Assembly (NCBI GenBank): GCA_002811645.1 | Contig: PDIP01000095.1 | Location: 1-38,002 of the forward strand | Direction: 5' to 3' | Source: Corallochytrium limacisporum | Taxonomy: Eukaryota > Opisthokonta | DNA: 38,002 nt | In this document: piece after piece, positions 1 through 10,208 of the stretch | How the letters are laid out: each line of letters starts with the position of its first letter | Numbering within the stretch: the stretch's first letter is position 1 | The notes under the pieces: model-generated | The model's database searches: none | What the model saw: only the letters and a program-made list of their open reading frames with translations | Told to the model about the DNA's origin: nothing | Program-made: the position numbers and the translations under genes

Positions 1-18
1 ACCCTAACCCTAACCCAA
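1..18. repeat. Telomeric CCCTAA repeats
   Basis: The window opens with two and a half copies of CCCTAA, the C-rich strand of the TTAGGG telomere repeat, followed directly by non-repetitive DNA. C-strand repeats at the left edge have the correct orientation for a left chromosome end. Only a short stub is present, so the assembly probably clipped the rest of the array. Confidence 0.8.
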
Positions 19-1681
19 CCTGTCAAAGCACTCTGCCAAAATTGCACAGGCGCGATTCTCACCGGTTAAGAGGGAGACCGACCTAAACACCGAAGAGAGC
101 CAACAGTGATAAACGTGCCTAGTGTGGAGCAGAAGCATTTGGAGGATGCCCAAGCGCCTAAAATCAGTCTGTACATACAAGCCTATGGTTTACGTGAGAA
201 CCGGACAAGAACACCTTGCGCACTCTGGTGAATTTTATCTCCTTCTATCAGTCAAAAAACCTTTTTTGATTCCACTGAAGCATCTCGATTCGCACATAGT
301 TATTAAGTGCATATGTTGTACAATTAGAAGGGGTTCACCACTGCGAAGAATCGTACTAAAATTGTGAGCGCGGCTCCCTACCAGGGCTTAGCGCCTGCCT
401 AGTTGGGTACCAAACGAACTCCAGACCCTGTTTCCTACAACCGACAGCACAACTCAGTGGTCTCACCGCTAGAAAGTGTTCAAGTTAGGAACACAGGGAG
501 AAAAAGGTGGGACGGGGAGGGGGACTGCGCTCAATGGCCAATGGCGACAAGATGCGGACACTTCATCTTCTCTCTTCACCGACGATGTTTGACCCTGGTT
601 GTTTGAGCACCATTCCAAACGTACTTCTCATATGCCAAGCAAAGAAACATCTTATGTTGCGTAAATAGGCATTTCAATTGCCTTGAACTTCCGGTGCTGT
701 AGCGTCCGCTGCATTTGAGACAGTAGGTCGTGGAGTTGGGGGTGGGATGTAAATCAGTTGAGTCTGTGAGTGTGCAGTGTATGAAGGAACACTACTCGGT
801 TGGGGTAACATCTATCGGGAGTATGCACCAGCTGCTGGAGTCAATCCCTAAGAGTCAAGCATGAGCCAAGGCAACCGACACTCGCCATTGGCCTGCGAAT
901 CTGAGCATCTACCGACATGAACCATAATATGCCAAAATCATATATGGACCCCTAACCCTAACTAGAAACCCCTGGGCCCTAAGTCCTGCTGGTTTTATGG
1001 GTTAAACCCCTGTACCTCCCCATACCAACCAAGAAGGGATTTGGGTGTATATTTCTAGGTTTGATGACTCTCTTAGTTCTTACCAAGTTCCCCGGCGTGA
1101 TTTTTCTCTGCCCGCCCCCTATCGGCAACAACAAGCCCGCGAAATTCTTGCTTTCTATTGTTAGTGTTGGTGCGCTGGTGGTCTAGGGCCGAATTCTATC
1201 GATCGCCGCTGGCGGGTCTCATGACCAGACATTTTAAAATAGATACACTTCCCCTGGAATCCCTCGTTCCTCGACCCCTTCTTCCGTACCGCGGCAGAGG
1301 CACGGAACAGCCCCGCAGATCGCCAGTGCGGCTTCCTCAAGTATGGAAAGTAAGGGTGCATTATACAGTGACCGTGACTCGTTCAGTGGCATACATTGGG
1401 TAGCCAACTCGCCAACCTTGACTTTTGCCTGTTTTCATTCGAGGAGTTGCGCAACCTTGTAGCGCGCCTTAGAATGTGAGGGGCAGAGCAGTCCGTACGG
1501 ACCCGGTCGATCGCGGGTTCAGGGCAATTTACGTGCATTGTTTGTGAGCGCGCAAAGCGAGATGAGCTTTTGGCAGAGCATCTAATGCTTCCAACTATTT
1601 GAACTATGAACTCATGTGAATCTTGGCCACGAGACAGATATCAATGACTAATTATGAAGACTCGGGAATGGAAACGAAACC
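19..1681. other. Gene-free subtelomeric region
   Basis: About 1.66 kb between the telomere repeats and the P450 start. Only short open frames without recognisable domains occur here. A degenerate telomere-like stretch lies at 949-962. The promoter and 5' UTR of the P450 gene must lie in the last few hundred bases, but I see no clear core promoter motif. Confidence 0.6.
949..962. repeat. Interstitial telomere-like motif
   Basis: About two CCCTAA units sit 0.95 kb inside the chromosome end and are followed by a further degenerate C-rich stretch. This could be a remnant of an older chromosome end or a chance match. It is too short to decide. Confidence 0.4.
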
Positions 1682-3178
1682 ATGAGTGAAAGGTTTGTTG
1701 TCATTGCGGTCTTCCTGGTGTTGATCGCTGCGGCATGGCTGGTGCTCCGGGCCCCAAAGCGATTACCGTTCCCTGGACCACCCAGAAAGCCATTGTTGGG
1801 CAACTTTTTGGAAATTGCGGCCTCGAGCAAAGTGCACCAAATGTACAAGTTTTCTGCGAAGGCTACGAAGGAATATGGAAGCGTCGTTGGCATCGAGCTC
1901 CTTTTTGGAGAGCAAGTTATTATTTGCGCTGATGGTGAGATTCTTAAAGAAGTTTTGAAGAATTGCGTGGGAGATGGGTTTATTAATCGAAGTGAGAGGT
2001 TTACCGATGCCATGAGCTTGATAACCAAGGGTCTTATTACGCTGGAGAGTGATAGGTGGCGAGCTCATCGCCGTCTTCTCATTCCCACCTTCAACACCCG
2101 TCGTTTGCGTGCCATTGTGGATATATCCTTAGATGCAACAGACAGATATATCAATGAATGGCGCGATAAATTTGAGAGCTCTTCTGTAGAGAAGATTCAG
2201 ATTAATGCGCATAGTGTAACCAACACAATTGCCCTTGATGTGCTAATGGAGGCGGTCTTCTCCTTGAATCCTGTAGACCATCATGATGAATTCGCAAAGA
2301 TTGCGCACGCAATTCACTTTCTCTCCGGGGCTGTCGCAACGAGAATCTCCGTTCCAAAGAAGATCTGGAAGCTTTTGATGTCCGACACTGCTGAAGTTTC
2401 AGAGCAGCGTGACTTCTATCATGACTTTGTCATGAAAATGATTCGACAACGGATGGATGAGGCTGAAAAATCTGAGGAGAAAGATATTGTGAGTCTTCTT
2501 GTCAACGAAGTGTTGAAAAATCATGACCAAGCTGGTAGTAAGTTTTCTGAGGAGGATATTTTTGAAGAGGCGTCTATGTTCTTTGCCGCCGGTCACGAAA
2601 CGACCGGGAACACGATTTGTAATCTCTTGTACTATGTGTCCAACAGACCTGACGTACAGAAAAAGATGCGAGAGGAAGCTATCGCCGCTGACATCGAAAT
2701 TCGTGGTTATGATGCCTTGGATGATTTACCGTACATTGGTGCCTGCATCAACGAGACGTTGCGAGTACATGCTACGGCTCCTATATCTTCCCGTCGTCTG
2801 GCGCAGAATATGGATATCAAAGGTGTGGATGTGCCTGCTGGAACGCTTATCTTTATCAACTTTTACTCTTGTAACAGGAACAAGGAGTATTGGGGACAAG
2901 ATGCTGAGGAGTTCCGCCCCGAACGCTGGCTTGAAAAGCCAGATTGGTCTCCCAAGCCCGGAAGTTTCTATGGCTTTGGCGCAGGTCCCCAGGGCTGTAT
3001 CGGGGAGCGCATGAGTCGCTTGGAAATGAAATCTGTGTTGGCGAGGATCATGCCACTCTTTGAGTTCAGCCCTGCGTTTGACTGGAATGACCCGAGTCAA
3101 CATCCGCGATCTGTCCATAGCATCACCCTTGGATTTAAGGAAGGACTTCCTCTGTATGTCACTCCCATTCAGTCATAG
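1682..3178 (+). CDS. Cytochrome P450 monooxygenase, membrane anchored
   Basis: This is a 498-residue microsomal-type cytochrome P450, an NADPH-dependent haem monooxygenase. Residues 5-23 form a hydrophobic N-terminal anchor followed by basic and proline-rich residues (KRLPFPGPP), as in ER-anchored P450s. The I-helix oxygen-activation motif AGHETT is at about 303-308, the ExxR motif ETLR at 358-361, then FRPERW. The haem loop FGAGPQGCIG lies at 432-441 with the axial thiolate Cys439; its third glycine-region residue differs slightly from the usual FxxGxRxCxG (Gln-Gly before Cys rather than Arg-x). The start has A at -3. The general pattern resembles the CYP4/fatty-acid-hydroxylase-like clans, but substrate cannot be read from sequence. 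It is the gene nearest the telomere, and no reductase partner is nearby. All catalytic motifs are intact, so it is probably functional. Confidence 0.95.
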   Translation: MSERFVVIAVFLVLIAAAWLVLRAPKRLPFPGPPRKPLLGNFLEIAASSKVHQMYKFSAKATKEYGSVVGIELLFGEQVIICADGEILKEVLKNCVGDGFINRSERFTDAMSLITKGLITLESDRWRAHRRLLIPTFNTRRLRAIVDISLDATDRYINEWRDKFESSSVEKIQINAHSVTNTIALDVLMEAVFSLNPVDHHDEFAKIAHAIHFLSGAVATRISVPKKIWKLLMSDTAEVSEQRDFYHDFVMKMIRQRMDEAEKSEEKDIVSLLVNEVLKNHDQAGSKFSEEDIFEEASMFFAAGHETTGNTICNLLYYVSNRPDVQKKMREEAIAADIEIRGYDALDDLPYIGACINETLRVHATAPISSRRLAQNMDIKGVDVPAGTLIFINFYSCNRNKEYWGQDAEEFRPERWLEKPDWSPKPGSFYGFGAGPQGCIGERMSRLEMKSVLARIMPLFEFSPAFDWNDPSQHPRSVHSITLGFKEGLPLYVTPIQS

Positions 3179-4427
3179 AATCAGTACACACACCTCATCC
3201 GGATACTCTGTAGCACACACATAGGTACTATATTATGTTACTAATTATATATACTGGTTCTTTTAAATTTTGCCGCTTATACTGCCTGCTTATGATTTCT
3301 CACCAATACGGCTGGGGAGGTCTTCGGGGGTTTGCTTGGTGGGCGCCAATGTATGTTGTGTGCGGCGAAAAACTTCGATTGGTCAGACCGCACAGTTCAT
3401 CTCCTCTCTACAGGCCGGCATACGCCACACTTGTGCCGGGGGTCACGCCCTGCAAATTCAACCAACCAAGCTCCCGGTTTGCACTGCTTTTACTTCAGTG
3501 ATACCAAGACTGAGGGTAATTTTAATGTCACACATTAGAAACGCCAGCTGTTGGTGTGGACACGGCGCCCGTTCCTTCGAGGCGTCAATACTTCATCGAG
3601 CGGCTGTACGAATAGGCGGCGAAACCGTGTGACGTCTGCTTCTCTAATCCCCGCCGTCCCAACACTCTTGTCGGTGTGGCTTTTCCGGCGCCTGCTTTTC
3701 TCACCACCCCACCCCAGTGTTTTTTCTTTTTCGTAGCGAAGGGGGAAGGGTGACTCTCGTCCCTCCGGTGCCCTCTCTGCCAATCCCAGTGTGCCTGAGT
3801 GGAATGTATGAAAGGCCGACCTCCCACCCCACACTCCTCGGGTCTGACGGAGGGAGGAGGTGAAAGAGAAACCGGGGGTGAGTGCAGAAGGCATCAGGTT
3901 AAAGACTTGGCCCGTAGGGTTGTAAGCCAGGCAGTCGTTGAGTGGGGTGATGTGTTACGGTTTTGACTGTATTTCCGTTGCTTGCTGGCGAAAGTGGCCG
4001 AAAAGAGGACCCGGGCAGTGGGGTTTGGGGCGTACGTGTTCTGGTGGTGACATCGGAAGAAACCGGGACGACTGTTTTTGTGTTTTTCCTTTGTGGACAG
4101 AGAAAGCGGAGTAGGTTTTAGTACGGAAGAGGGCTCACCGCTTCAGCCGACTTCGAGAACGAGGCCTTTTCCAAAGGGCAAATCATGAGCAGGAAAAGCT
4201 TGCGAAGAACAGGCATAACATTTTATCTGGTGGCTGGCCGCTTCTTGTGCTGGTAAGCCAACGGGAATAAGCTGTGCAATTCCAGGGCACTTCACACGTT
4301 TTGCAGATCCTGTTTGGTACAAGAACACGCAGCAGTAAGCGCAAGTGAATATATCCCAAAAACAACAGAACCGGAGGCAGGCGTTCACGTATCCGTGAGT
4401 CCTGCAGCGTACAAGTCAATCACAAAC
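3179..4427. other. Intergenic region between P450 and SH3 adaptor genes
   Basis: 1.25 kb containing the P450 3' UTR and the SH3 gene promoter and leader. Open frames of 60-120 codons exist on both strands but have no domain-like composition and contradict one another. Pyrimidine-rich stretches occur around 3680-3735. I see no RNA gene or repeat. Confidence 0.5.
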
Positions 4428-5882
4428 ATGGGTCGCAAGGTGATCGTAAAGTTTGTCTATGAGCCGGAGGAGCCTGATGAGCTTGCGCTCCAGATTGGTG
4501 ACGTGGTGGAAGATGTGGTAGACATCGAAGACGACTGGGCCGAGGGTACTCTAAAGGGAAAGCGTGGTGTCTTTCCACTAAATTTTGTTGAGAATGCTCC
4601 GGAAGAGAAGCCTCGTCCTGCACCTGTCGCAACCAAACCGCCAACAAACTTTGGTGCTAAGGCTGCCAGTCCTCGCGGTTCTGATGCCAGCGCTTCACGG
4701 ATTGGTCGGTCTCAGTCAATCGGCGGTCGCCAGGTGCGTGCATTGCATGCCTTTGAGGCACAGGAGGAAGACGAGCTGAGTTTCGATGCGGGTGAGTTGA
4801 TCGTAAATGTGACGGACGAAGACGATGAGTGGCTGAAGGGCGAAGTACGCGGTCGGGTTGGCATTTTTCCTTCAAGCTATGTGGAAGATGTTACCATGCA
4901 GAGTCCCCCTCCGCAACTTGGGTCTGCTGCTGCACCGGCAGAGCCTGAGGAAGGCGACGATGGACGGCCTCGGGCTCCTTCCACATCAAAGAAGCCTGTG
5001 GGTGGGGTCAACGTGTTTGGGGGATTCGACCCTTCCAAAACTTTTCTCAAGAAGACCACCTCGCGAGAAGCAGCCGAGCAGCCGCCACCCCCCAAATCCA
5101 CAACCAATGGGTCTGCTGCACCTGATACTCGCAAGGCCATGAAGATTCTGCACAATTTTGAAGCCGAAAATAGTGATGAATTGCCCCTGAAGGCAGGTGA
5201 TATTGTAGAGGTTCTGGAAATTGATGCCGACGATGATCAGTGGGCGAAAGGACAGTGCAACGGAAAGAAGGGTCTATTTCCAATATCCTACGGTGAGGAC
5301 TGCAGCAACACTCTGTTGCCACCTCTTGCTGGTTCTGCCCCGACTACTAAGCGTGCCGTACCTCCTCCTGGTGAGGCCAAGCCAGCACCCGCTCCAGCCC
5401 CTGCTGTTGCTCCTGCTGTCTCAGCAAAGAAACCCCCTGTATCCGCAACTAAGCCTAAGCCCGCAGCTGCTGCGAAGCCTAGCACTCCTGGAGCATCCAA
5501 TGCGCCTGTGAAGGCATCCACTGTAGCACCCTCGGAGGAAGACGAAGATTTGCCTACATGGAAGAAGGAACTGCTTGCGCGCCGCAAGAACCGTGCTGGT
5601 GCCGGGAGCTTGGTCTCTAGCGCAGGCAAAGCTCAGAGCCCGCGCTCGTCTCCACGCACCACAGCACCTGCCGCTGCGGCCACGCCGCCGGTTACCGCCG
5701 CTGCAGCGGCCCCACCGAAGCCGATTGCAAAGCCTACTCCTGCTGCAGCGACACCCCCCGCTGCTGCATCGCCTCCCAGTGGTGACGATAGTGCCACCAT
5801 TGCCGCCCTAAAGGCTGAAATTGCTGCCTTGAAGACTGGCATGAGAGCCCTGGAAGCACGCTTGGATGCCGCTGGCTTGTAA
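4428..5882 (+). CDS. Triple-SH3 adaptor with C-terminal coiled coil (CIN85/CD2AP-like)
   Basis: A 484-residue adaptor. The ATG at 4428 is chosen because it lies in a strong context (ACAAACATGG) and the first SH3 domain starts right after it; the frame is open further upstream but has no ATG there. SH3-1 is at about 3-56, SH3-2 at 102-154 and SH3-3 at 236-291, each with the ALYDY-like start, the acidic RT loop, the central Trp (W37, W135, W272) and the G-x-FP-x-x-Y/F end. A Pro/Ala/Lys-rich linker follows, with a WKKELLARRK segment at 378-387 that recalls short motifs in actin-linked proteins (weak inference). The last 30 residues are a heptad coiled coil. Three SH3 domains, a proline-rich linker and a terminal coiled coil are the layout of CIN85/CD2AP scaffolds, which link endocytosis to actin. 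SH3-3 has Gly where the terminal Val of the SYVE motif is usual. Confidence 0.85.
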   Translation: MGRKVIVKFVYEPEEPDELALQIGDVVEDVVDIEDDWAEGTLKGKRGVFPLNFVENAPEEKPRPAPVATKPPTNFGAKAASPRGSDASASRIGRSQSIGGRQVRALHAFEAQEEDELSFDAGELIVNVTDEDDEWLKGEVRGRVGIFPSSYVEDVTMQSPPPQLGSAAAPAEPEEGDDGRPRAPSTSKKPVGGVNVFGGFDPSKTFLKKTTSREAAEQPPPPKSTTNGSAAPDTRKAMKILHNFEAENSDELPLKAGDIVEVLEIDADDDQWAKGQCNGKKGLFPISYGEDCSNTLLPPLAGSAPTTKRAVPPPGEAKPAPAPAPAVAPAVSAKKPPVSATKPKPAAAAKPSTPGASNAPVKASTVAPSEEDEDLPTWKKELLARRKNRAGAGSLVSSAGKAQSPRSSPRTTAPAAAATPPVTAAAAAPPKPIAKPTPAAATPPAAASPPSGDDSATIAALKAEIAALKTGMRALEARLDAAGL

Positions 5883-6380
5883 AATGCACAATCAAGATAC
5901 AACACACGAATGCACACAACACACATATATACAGAGAAGTTTTGCACAGCTATGCAGAGTGAATCATACACTGAATCCGCCAGACCAAGAGAGCACACAT
6001 GGGTTTTGTCCGAGTGTGTGGTGCGCGGGAGTGAAATTTTATGGAGAGGGTGGAGAGCGGGCGTGAGGGAGGGACCGAATCGCGCGGTAGAGCGAATCTA
6101 GGCCCTCAATTGCTGCCGTCTCGGCCCGCGGTGGCCGGTCTTCTTCCTAGATGGTGCGTTGCATATGCGATTCATACCACTTGGTATAGACGACTCAAAT
6201 GACTGTCAAGGTTCTTGAGAGGTATATTTCAGTTGTTTCTTCTATCGCACTTAGCCGCCGATGACAAAAGGGCAGTTTCATTAGACTGAAAGAGAATTTA
6301 ATCAGCAAATTTAGCTGTCACTGTCATAAACTATTTCCGAAATGTGAGCAAGTCCTTGCTTTTTGGCATAGCAATGAAAG
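5883..6380. other. Intergenic region between SH3 adaptor and RS-SAP18 genes
   Basis: About 500 bases holding the 3' UTR of the SH3 adaptor gene and the promoter and leader of the RS-SAP18 gene. No credible open frame, RNA gene or repeat is seen. Confidence 0.5.
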
Positions 6381-8009
6381 ATGGGCCATGGACCGAAGAA
6401 GAATAAATTGGCTACAGATAGGGATACCCGCGTACCAACACCAAGTCGCAGTTTCAGCAGAACTCCCAGCCGAACACCAGCTCGTAGCAGTAGGAGTTTG
6501 AGTGATGATGGACGCCGGTCATCAGTAAACAGTAGTGGACATAGGCGAACTAGCCCACTGACTAGTTCCCCTAGTCCTGGAGGACAACGCTTGGTAGCAG
6601 GTCTTAGTCGAAGTCGCAGTCCGGAACATAGCCGCGGCACTCGCTCACGCTCCGCAGGCGGGGAGCGGAGTAGTGCACGAAGTGGACTAGGGTCTATGTC
6701 CCAGGCGGCATCAGAGTCGCAGCCCCCTTCCATAGCGGCCCTAGGGCAACATCGAGTCGATGTGGAAGCGAAAAGTGTCATGAGCAGTGACGAGAGCTCC
6801 ATTGCCAATGGACAAACAGGAAATGAACCGAACTCTATGAAGGGCACTAGTGGCCGCCATGGACAAGTGGAGTCACTACATTCATTAAGCTTGGAACGAG
6901 TTGATGGGCATGGTGCGACTGGTGCCAGTCAAAGATTCAGTTTAGAAACCCACGCTGATGACGGCGATAAACATGGTGCTGGCCCTCGCTCGGGAGATGG
7001 TCACGGTGACAAAGTAGTAGTGGGAAAGACTACTATTCCCATTGTGGACCCGATGTCCATATTGGATACGACAAAACAGAGCCAGAATCCAATCTCATCT
7101 GGGCTTTCGGCGGTTTCTGCGGCCTCAACAGAAGCGGTAGTAGGTGCTGATGAAGAACCGTTCACTAGTGTGAGGAAGCGTCGTCGCAAGGCAAGTCCCA
7201 CAGATGACGAAGATGAAAAACGAGCGGCATCAAGGAAAGATGTATTGCCAATGGTTGGGGCCAAAGAATTCGAGTACGATGAAGGTACTGCGATCTCAAA
7301 AATACCTGAACGGCCTAAAACGTTGAAGCTGTCTGCTGTGGATGGCTCACGGCACCAAACCGGGATCGTAGGCTCAGAATCTGTCGTAGAAGTTCCAGGC
7401 ACGGCGGCGGTCCGAACGGCAGATGGTGGTCATATGGCTGGACCAACAGAGCCGGAACTTCCTCTTGCAGAGAGTGTGGTGGCCACCGGGCCCACCGCAG
7501 CCCCTGCACAAAGGCCGAAGGTTGAGAATAGCGGCCAGCCGGCATGGACTTGTTCGGCCGTCAACAATCAGAGGCAAGCAGGTAAGAAGCACTTGATCAC
7601 ACCAGGATCGATCGATCGATCAAAGGTAGTGCCGTTTTTGGTGCGCTGCTACAATAGTGCAAAGAACGGAGCATTCCACAGTATGGCCGAGTTTGGAAAA
7701 GGCAGGGCCCCTGTGGATGATGAGTTGATCTTCTATACGTGGATGGATGCCACCCTGAAGGAATTGGTAGGTCTGCTGAAGAGTGTATTTGAAAACTACG
7801 CAAGAAGAGGGGCAGAATTCCGCTTTCGTTCAGTCTATGTCGATCGCGCCGGTGAAGCTCAGTACCGAGATCTTGGAAGACTGACGAATGGGGTGCGTGG
7901 CCCTTTTGATTCTAAGACGCTTGGGCAATGCCGCTTCCAAATTGGAGATGCATTGGATGTCGCAGTATTCGTGCCTACATCACATGACGATACGGATTCA
8001 TCAAGGTGA
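6381..8009 (+). CDS. RS-rich protein with C-terminal SAP18 domain
   Basis: A 542-residue protein. Residues about 416-532 match SAP18, including FLVRCYNSAKNGAFHSM, the highly conserved IFYTWMDATLKEL core and FQIGDALDVAVF near the end. SAP18 is a ubiquitin-fold subunit of the Sin3 histone deacetylase complex and of the ASAP/PSAP complexes, where it binds Acinus or Pinin with RNPS1 at spliced mRNA. SAP18 is usually about 150 residues. Here about 400 residues precede it: a Ser/Arg-rich region (about 10-115) with many RS/SR and SP steps, like the RS domains of splicing factors, then a disordered acidic and basic stretch with a nuclear-localisation-like RKRRRK. The protein is therefore likely nuclear and may merge the RS function of RNPS1/Acinus with SAP18. 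Codons near 7606-7622 contain a GATC tandem encoding part of the linker. The stop is 87 bp from the convergent methyltransferase gene. Confidence 0.9.
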   Translation: MGHGPKKNKLATDRDTRVPTPSRSFSRTPSRTPARSSRSLSDDGRRSSVNSSGHRRTSPLTSSPSPGGQRLVAGLSRSRSPEHSRGTRSRSAGGERSSARSGLGSMSQAASESQPPSIAALGQHRVDVEAKSVMSSDESSIANGQTGNEPNSMKGTSGRHGQVESLHSLSLERVDGHGATGASQRFSLETHADDGDKHGAGPRSGDGHGDKVVVGKTTIPIVDPMSILDTTKQSQNPISSGLSAVSAASTEAVVGADEEPFTSVRKRRRKASPTDDEDEKRAASRKDVLPMVGAKEFEYDEGTAISKIPERPKTLKLSAVDGSRHQTGIVGSESVVEVPGTAAVRTADGGHMAGPTEPELPLAESVVATGPTAAPAQRPKVENSGQPAWTCSAVNNQRQAGKKHLITPGSIDRSKVVPFLVRCYNSAKNGAFHSMAEFGKGRAPVDDELIFYTWMDATLKELVGLLKSVFENYARRGAEFRFRSVYVDRAGEAQYRDLGRLTNGVRGPFDSKTLGQCRFQIGDALDVAVFVPTSHDDTDSSR

Positions 8010-8095
8010 ACAAATCTCTATACACGACATCTACTTCTTTAAAGGCTATTTTCTTTACCATTCAATGAGAATGGAGCTTACGGAGAGTCCTTCAC

Positions 8096-9028
8096 TTATA
8101 TCTTCTTCGGCAACTTTGTTCCAGTGTAGCAAAAACACTCGATGACATCAGCCCCATCATCAGCCATAAAATCACCTAGTACAGAACTCACCGACCAGCT
8201 CAGCTCTCTGCCGTTCACACACTCGCGTAGCATTGACAAGCGCATGTCCGGATCGTCCGCAGTGTAGCTGGCAATGGTGCCTTCCGGGGCCAACACAGTC
8301 TGAACCCCAAACAGCACCTTATCAATCCTTTCAATGTAGTCGCCATCTGGCGATCCGTAAATCATTGCATCAAGCGTACCCTTGTCAATCAACAGATCCA
8401 CTGATTCTGGCTCGAGCATGTCCGTAAGCTTCACGATGTTCCCGTGGACAAAGTTCAACCGCGGTGGTTGAAGCAACGCCCGCTCATCATGCACATGTAC
8501 TCGCCTCCGCATAAGATCCAGGCATTTACTGCTGAAATCAATAGCAGTGTAGGATGTCACAAGCTTCTGATTCTGGGCCATGTGCAGGCATACGTCGCTA
8601 ACGCCGCACCCGAGTTCGACCACACGCAACGGCCTACCGCCATTCTTCGCTAACAGTCGCCGCCCTATTGCGGTCAACGACTTTCCCAGGCCGGTCTCCC
8701 AGCTCAAGTACCACTCTCTGTGCTGGAGAGATTGAAGCTGTTCAGTGACCGAGACCTTTTCAATATCTGACAATGGAGTTGACAGTAGGTTTTCAAGTCT
8801 GTCAGAGCTGCTGTACCGCTCATCCCAGAAGGCCTGGTCTGCCAGTCGGTGTCCCCAACGAGTTGATCCACCGCTCCCGTCGGTGGTACTGAAGCCTCGC
8901 AAGAAGAGCTTGGGATACGACAGTCTCTGTTGGACGTTCTGCATCACTGACCCCGTTGTCCATCGGTTCGTTCTGTGCACGAGCCTGAACATGGCTGTTG
9001 TGGTAACACATTTTCTTTTGCCGTACAT
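8096..9028 (-). CDS. METTL13/CSKMT-type class I methyltransferase, probably mitochondrial
   Basis: A 310-residue seven-beta-strand SAM methyltransferase. Motif I is VVELGCG (136-142), the acidic post-II segment is AIDFSS (162-167), and LLIDKGTLDAMI (212-223) is the signature of the METTL10/METTL12/METTL13 group of protein lysine methyltransferases. The WxxRY segment at 68-72 also fits this group. The first 50 residues are rich in Arg, Thr and Ser and nearly free of acids (MFRLVHRTNRW, then LRGFST), which suggests a mitochondrial presequence. That would favour a citrate-synthase-methyltransferase (CSKMT/METTL12) role over eEF1A methylation, but the substrate is inferred. Met13 is a possible alternative start. 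The gene converges on the SAP18 gene with 86 bp between stop codons. Confidence 0.85.
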   Translation of the reverse strand: MYGKRKCVTTTAMFRLVHRTNRWTTGSVMQNVQQRLSYPKLFLRGFSTTDGSGGSTRWGHRLADQAFWDERYSSSDRLENLLSTPLSDIEKVSVTEQLQSLQHREWYLSWETGLGKSLTAIGRRLLAKNGGRPLRVVELGCGVSDVCLHMAQNQKLVTSYTAIDFSSKCLDLMRRRVHVHDERALLQPPRLNFVHGNIVKLTDMLEPESVDLLIDKGTLDAMIYGSPDGDYIERIDKVLFGVQTVLAPEGTIASYTADDPDMRLSMLRECVNGRELSWSVSSVLGDFMADDGADVIECFCYTGTKLPKKI

Positions 9029-10208
9029 ACTATGCTCCGTACCACAGTCATTTTGGCATTGGAAGGCTACAGTTCACATAGAACTTTCATCCCACGCAGA
9101 TCGTAAATACATGCTGCAAAATACCAAAACTCAGCAACTTGAGCCAACTCCACGATCCTACAGCACCCAATGCCTCTTGCCACCAAACTCGTCGTCAGAG
9201 GCCCCCGGATACCGTGCACTGTCATTGTTGTCCCGTTCTGCCTCCAAACACCGGTGTGAGTTCTTTCCTTCCTGCGTTCCTTCCAGTTCTTCCGGCGCAA
9301 CCAACCAACCCAGTTCCACTAGAACCAGAAAGGGTGGGGAAGGCGGAACTAGATTCGGCAGGGGATTGGACGCGCTCTGGAAACTCCATCTACCAACCTA
9401 AGGTGAAGCATTGCCCACCTTTCTAGATGCCGTCCCATCACGTGCCGAAATCCCCAATTCTCTCCGGGAGTTGACGTGTCGGAAAATGGGCTCCCCTAAG
9501 TGTGAAATAGGTGCGGTGGGTTGGTTTCGGGGAAGGAGGCTTTCTTGATTGTACAAACCACTGTGCGACAAAATGTCTAAGTGAGCTCGCTCAAATCACT
9601 CGGGACACCGGTTCCTTATCCCTGTCATGGGCGCCAGTTTGGGCATCTTACCAATTTTTGCCAATGACATACTAGGTGGTATTGTTTGAATCTTAGAGAG
9701 GTCAGCATCCAATACCCACCGACAGGACTCCGGTATTAACACGGGCGGATACATCCCGCAGGAAAGCCCAGGGGAGTCCCAGGGGCTCTAGAATGACTTT
9801 GAAGGAGCTCTCGACATTGTTGGAACTCGGACTGACCTATCAACCCGGTTTCGTTCACTACTGCAAAGCACGTTAACGAGATAGCCAGGCTGGCTATTGT
9901 TTCACAAGGTTAGCAAAAGTGTACGCGTTTGGACGGGACCTATTGCGTAATGGGCTTTTCCCTACCCATTGACTGGCAGTTAGGATTCAACATCCTGTGT
10001 AGCAGGACCTCTGCACTTTGCGTAGAGATCTGACTGGTGCAAATTTCCTTTTCAATGGTCATCGAACCGTGCATACGAACTTGCGGGAAACTTCTGAAAC
10101 AAGTATGTATGCTCCCTTGAGAGCTTCTTAAACACTGCGTTATACGATGCAAGGCTGATTGTAGTGTACTCTATATCTATATGTATAATGAAATGAAGTA
10201 AACATAAA
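9029..10208. other. Intergenic region with divergent promoters
   Basis: 1.18 kb between divergently transcribed genes (methyltransferase on the minus strand, DsbA-like on the plus strand). It should hold both promoters. Short open frames present have no recognisable domain. No repeat or RNA gene was recognised. Confidence 0.5.

Noticed and set aside
1501-1540. B-box-like GCGGGTTCAGGGC as a tRNA
   Set aside because: No A box or cloverleaf can be built around it.
4314-4427. N-terminal extension of the SH3 adaptor
   Set aside because: Open in frame but without an ATG; the first ATG at 4428 is in strong context and abuts the first SH3 domain.
7606-7622. GATC tandem as a regulatory or methylation site
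   Set aside because: It is a short in-frame repeat in the SAP18 linker coding region, with no evidence of separate function.
8745-9401. 218-codon plus-strand open frame
   Set aside because: Lies mostly antisense to the 5' half of the methyltransferase gene, which has clear family motifs; its own composition shows no domain.
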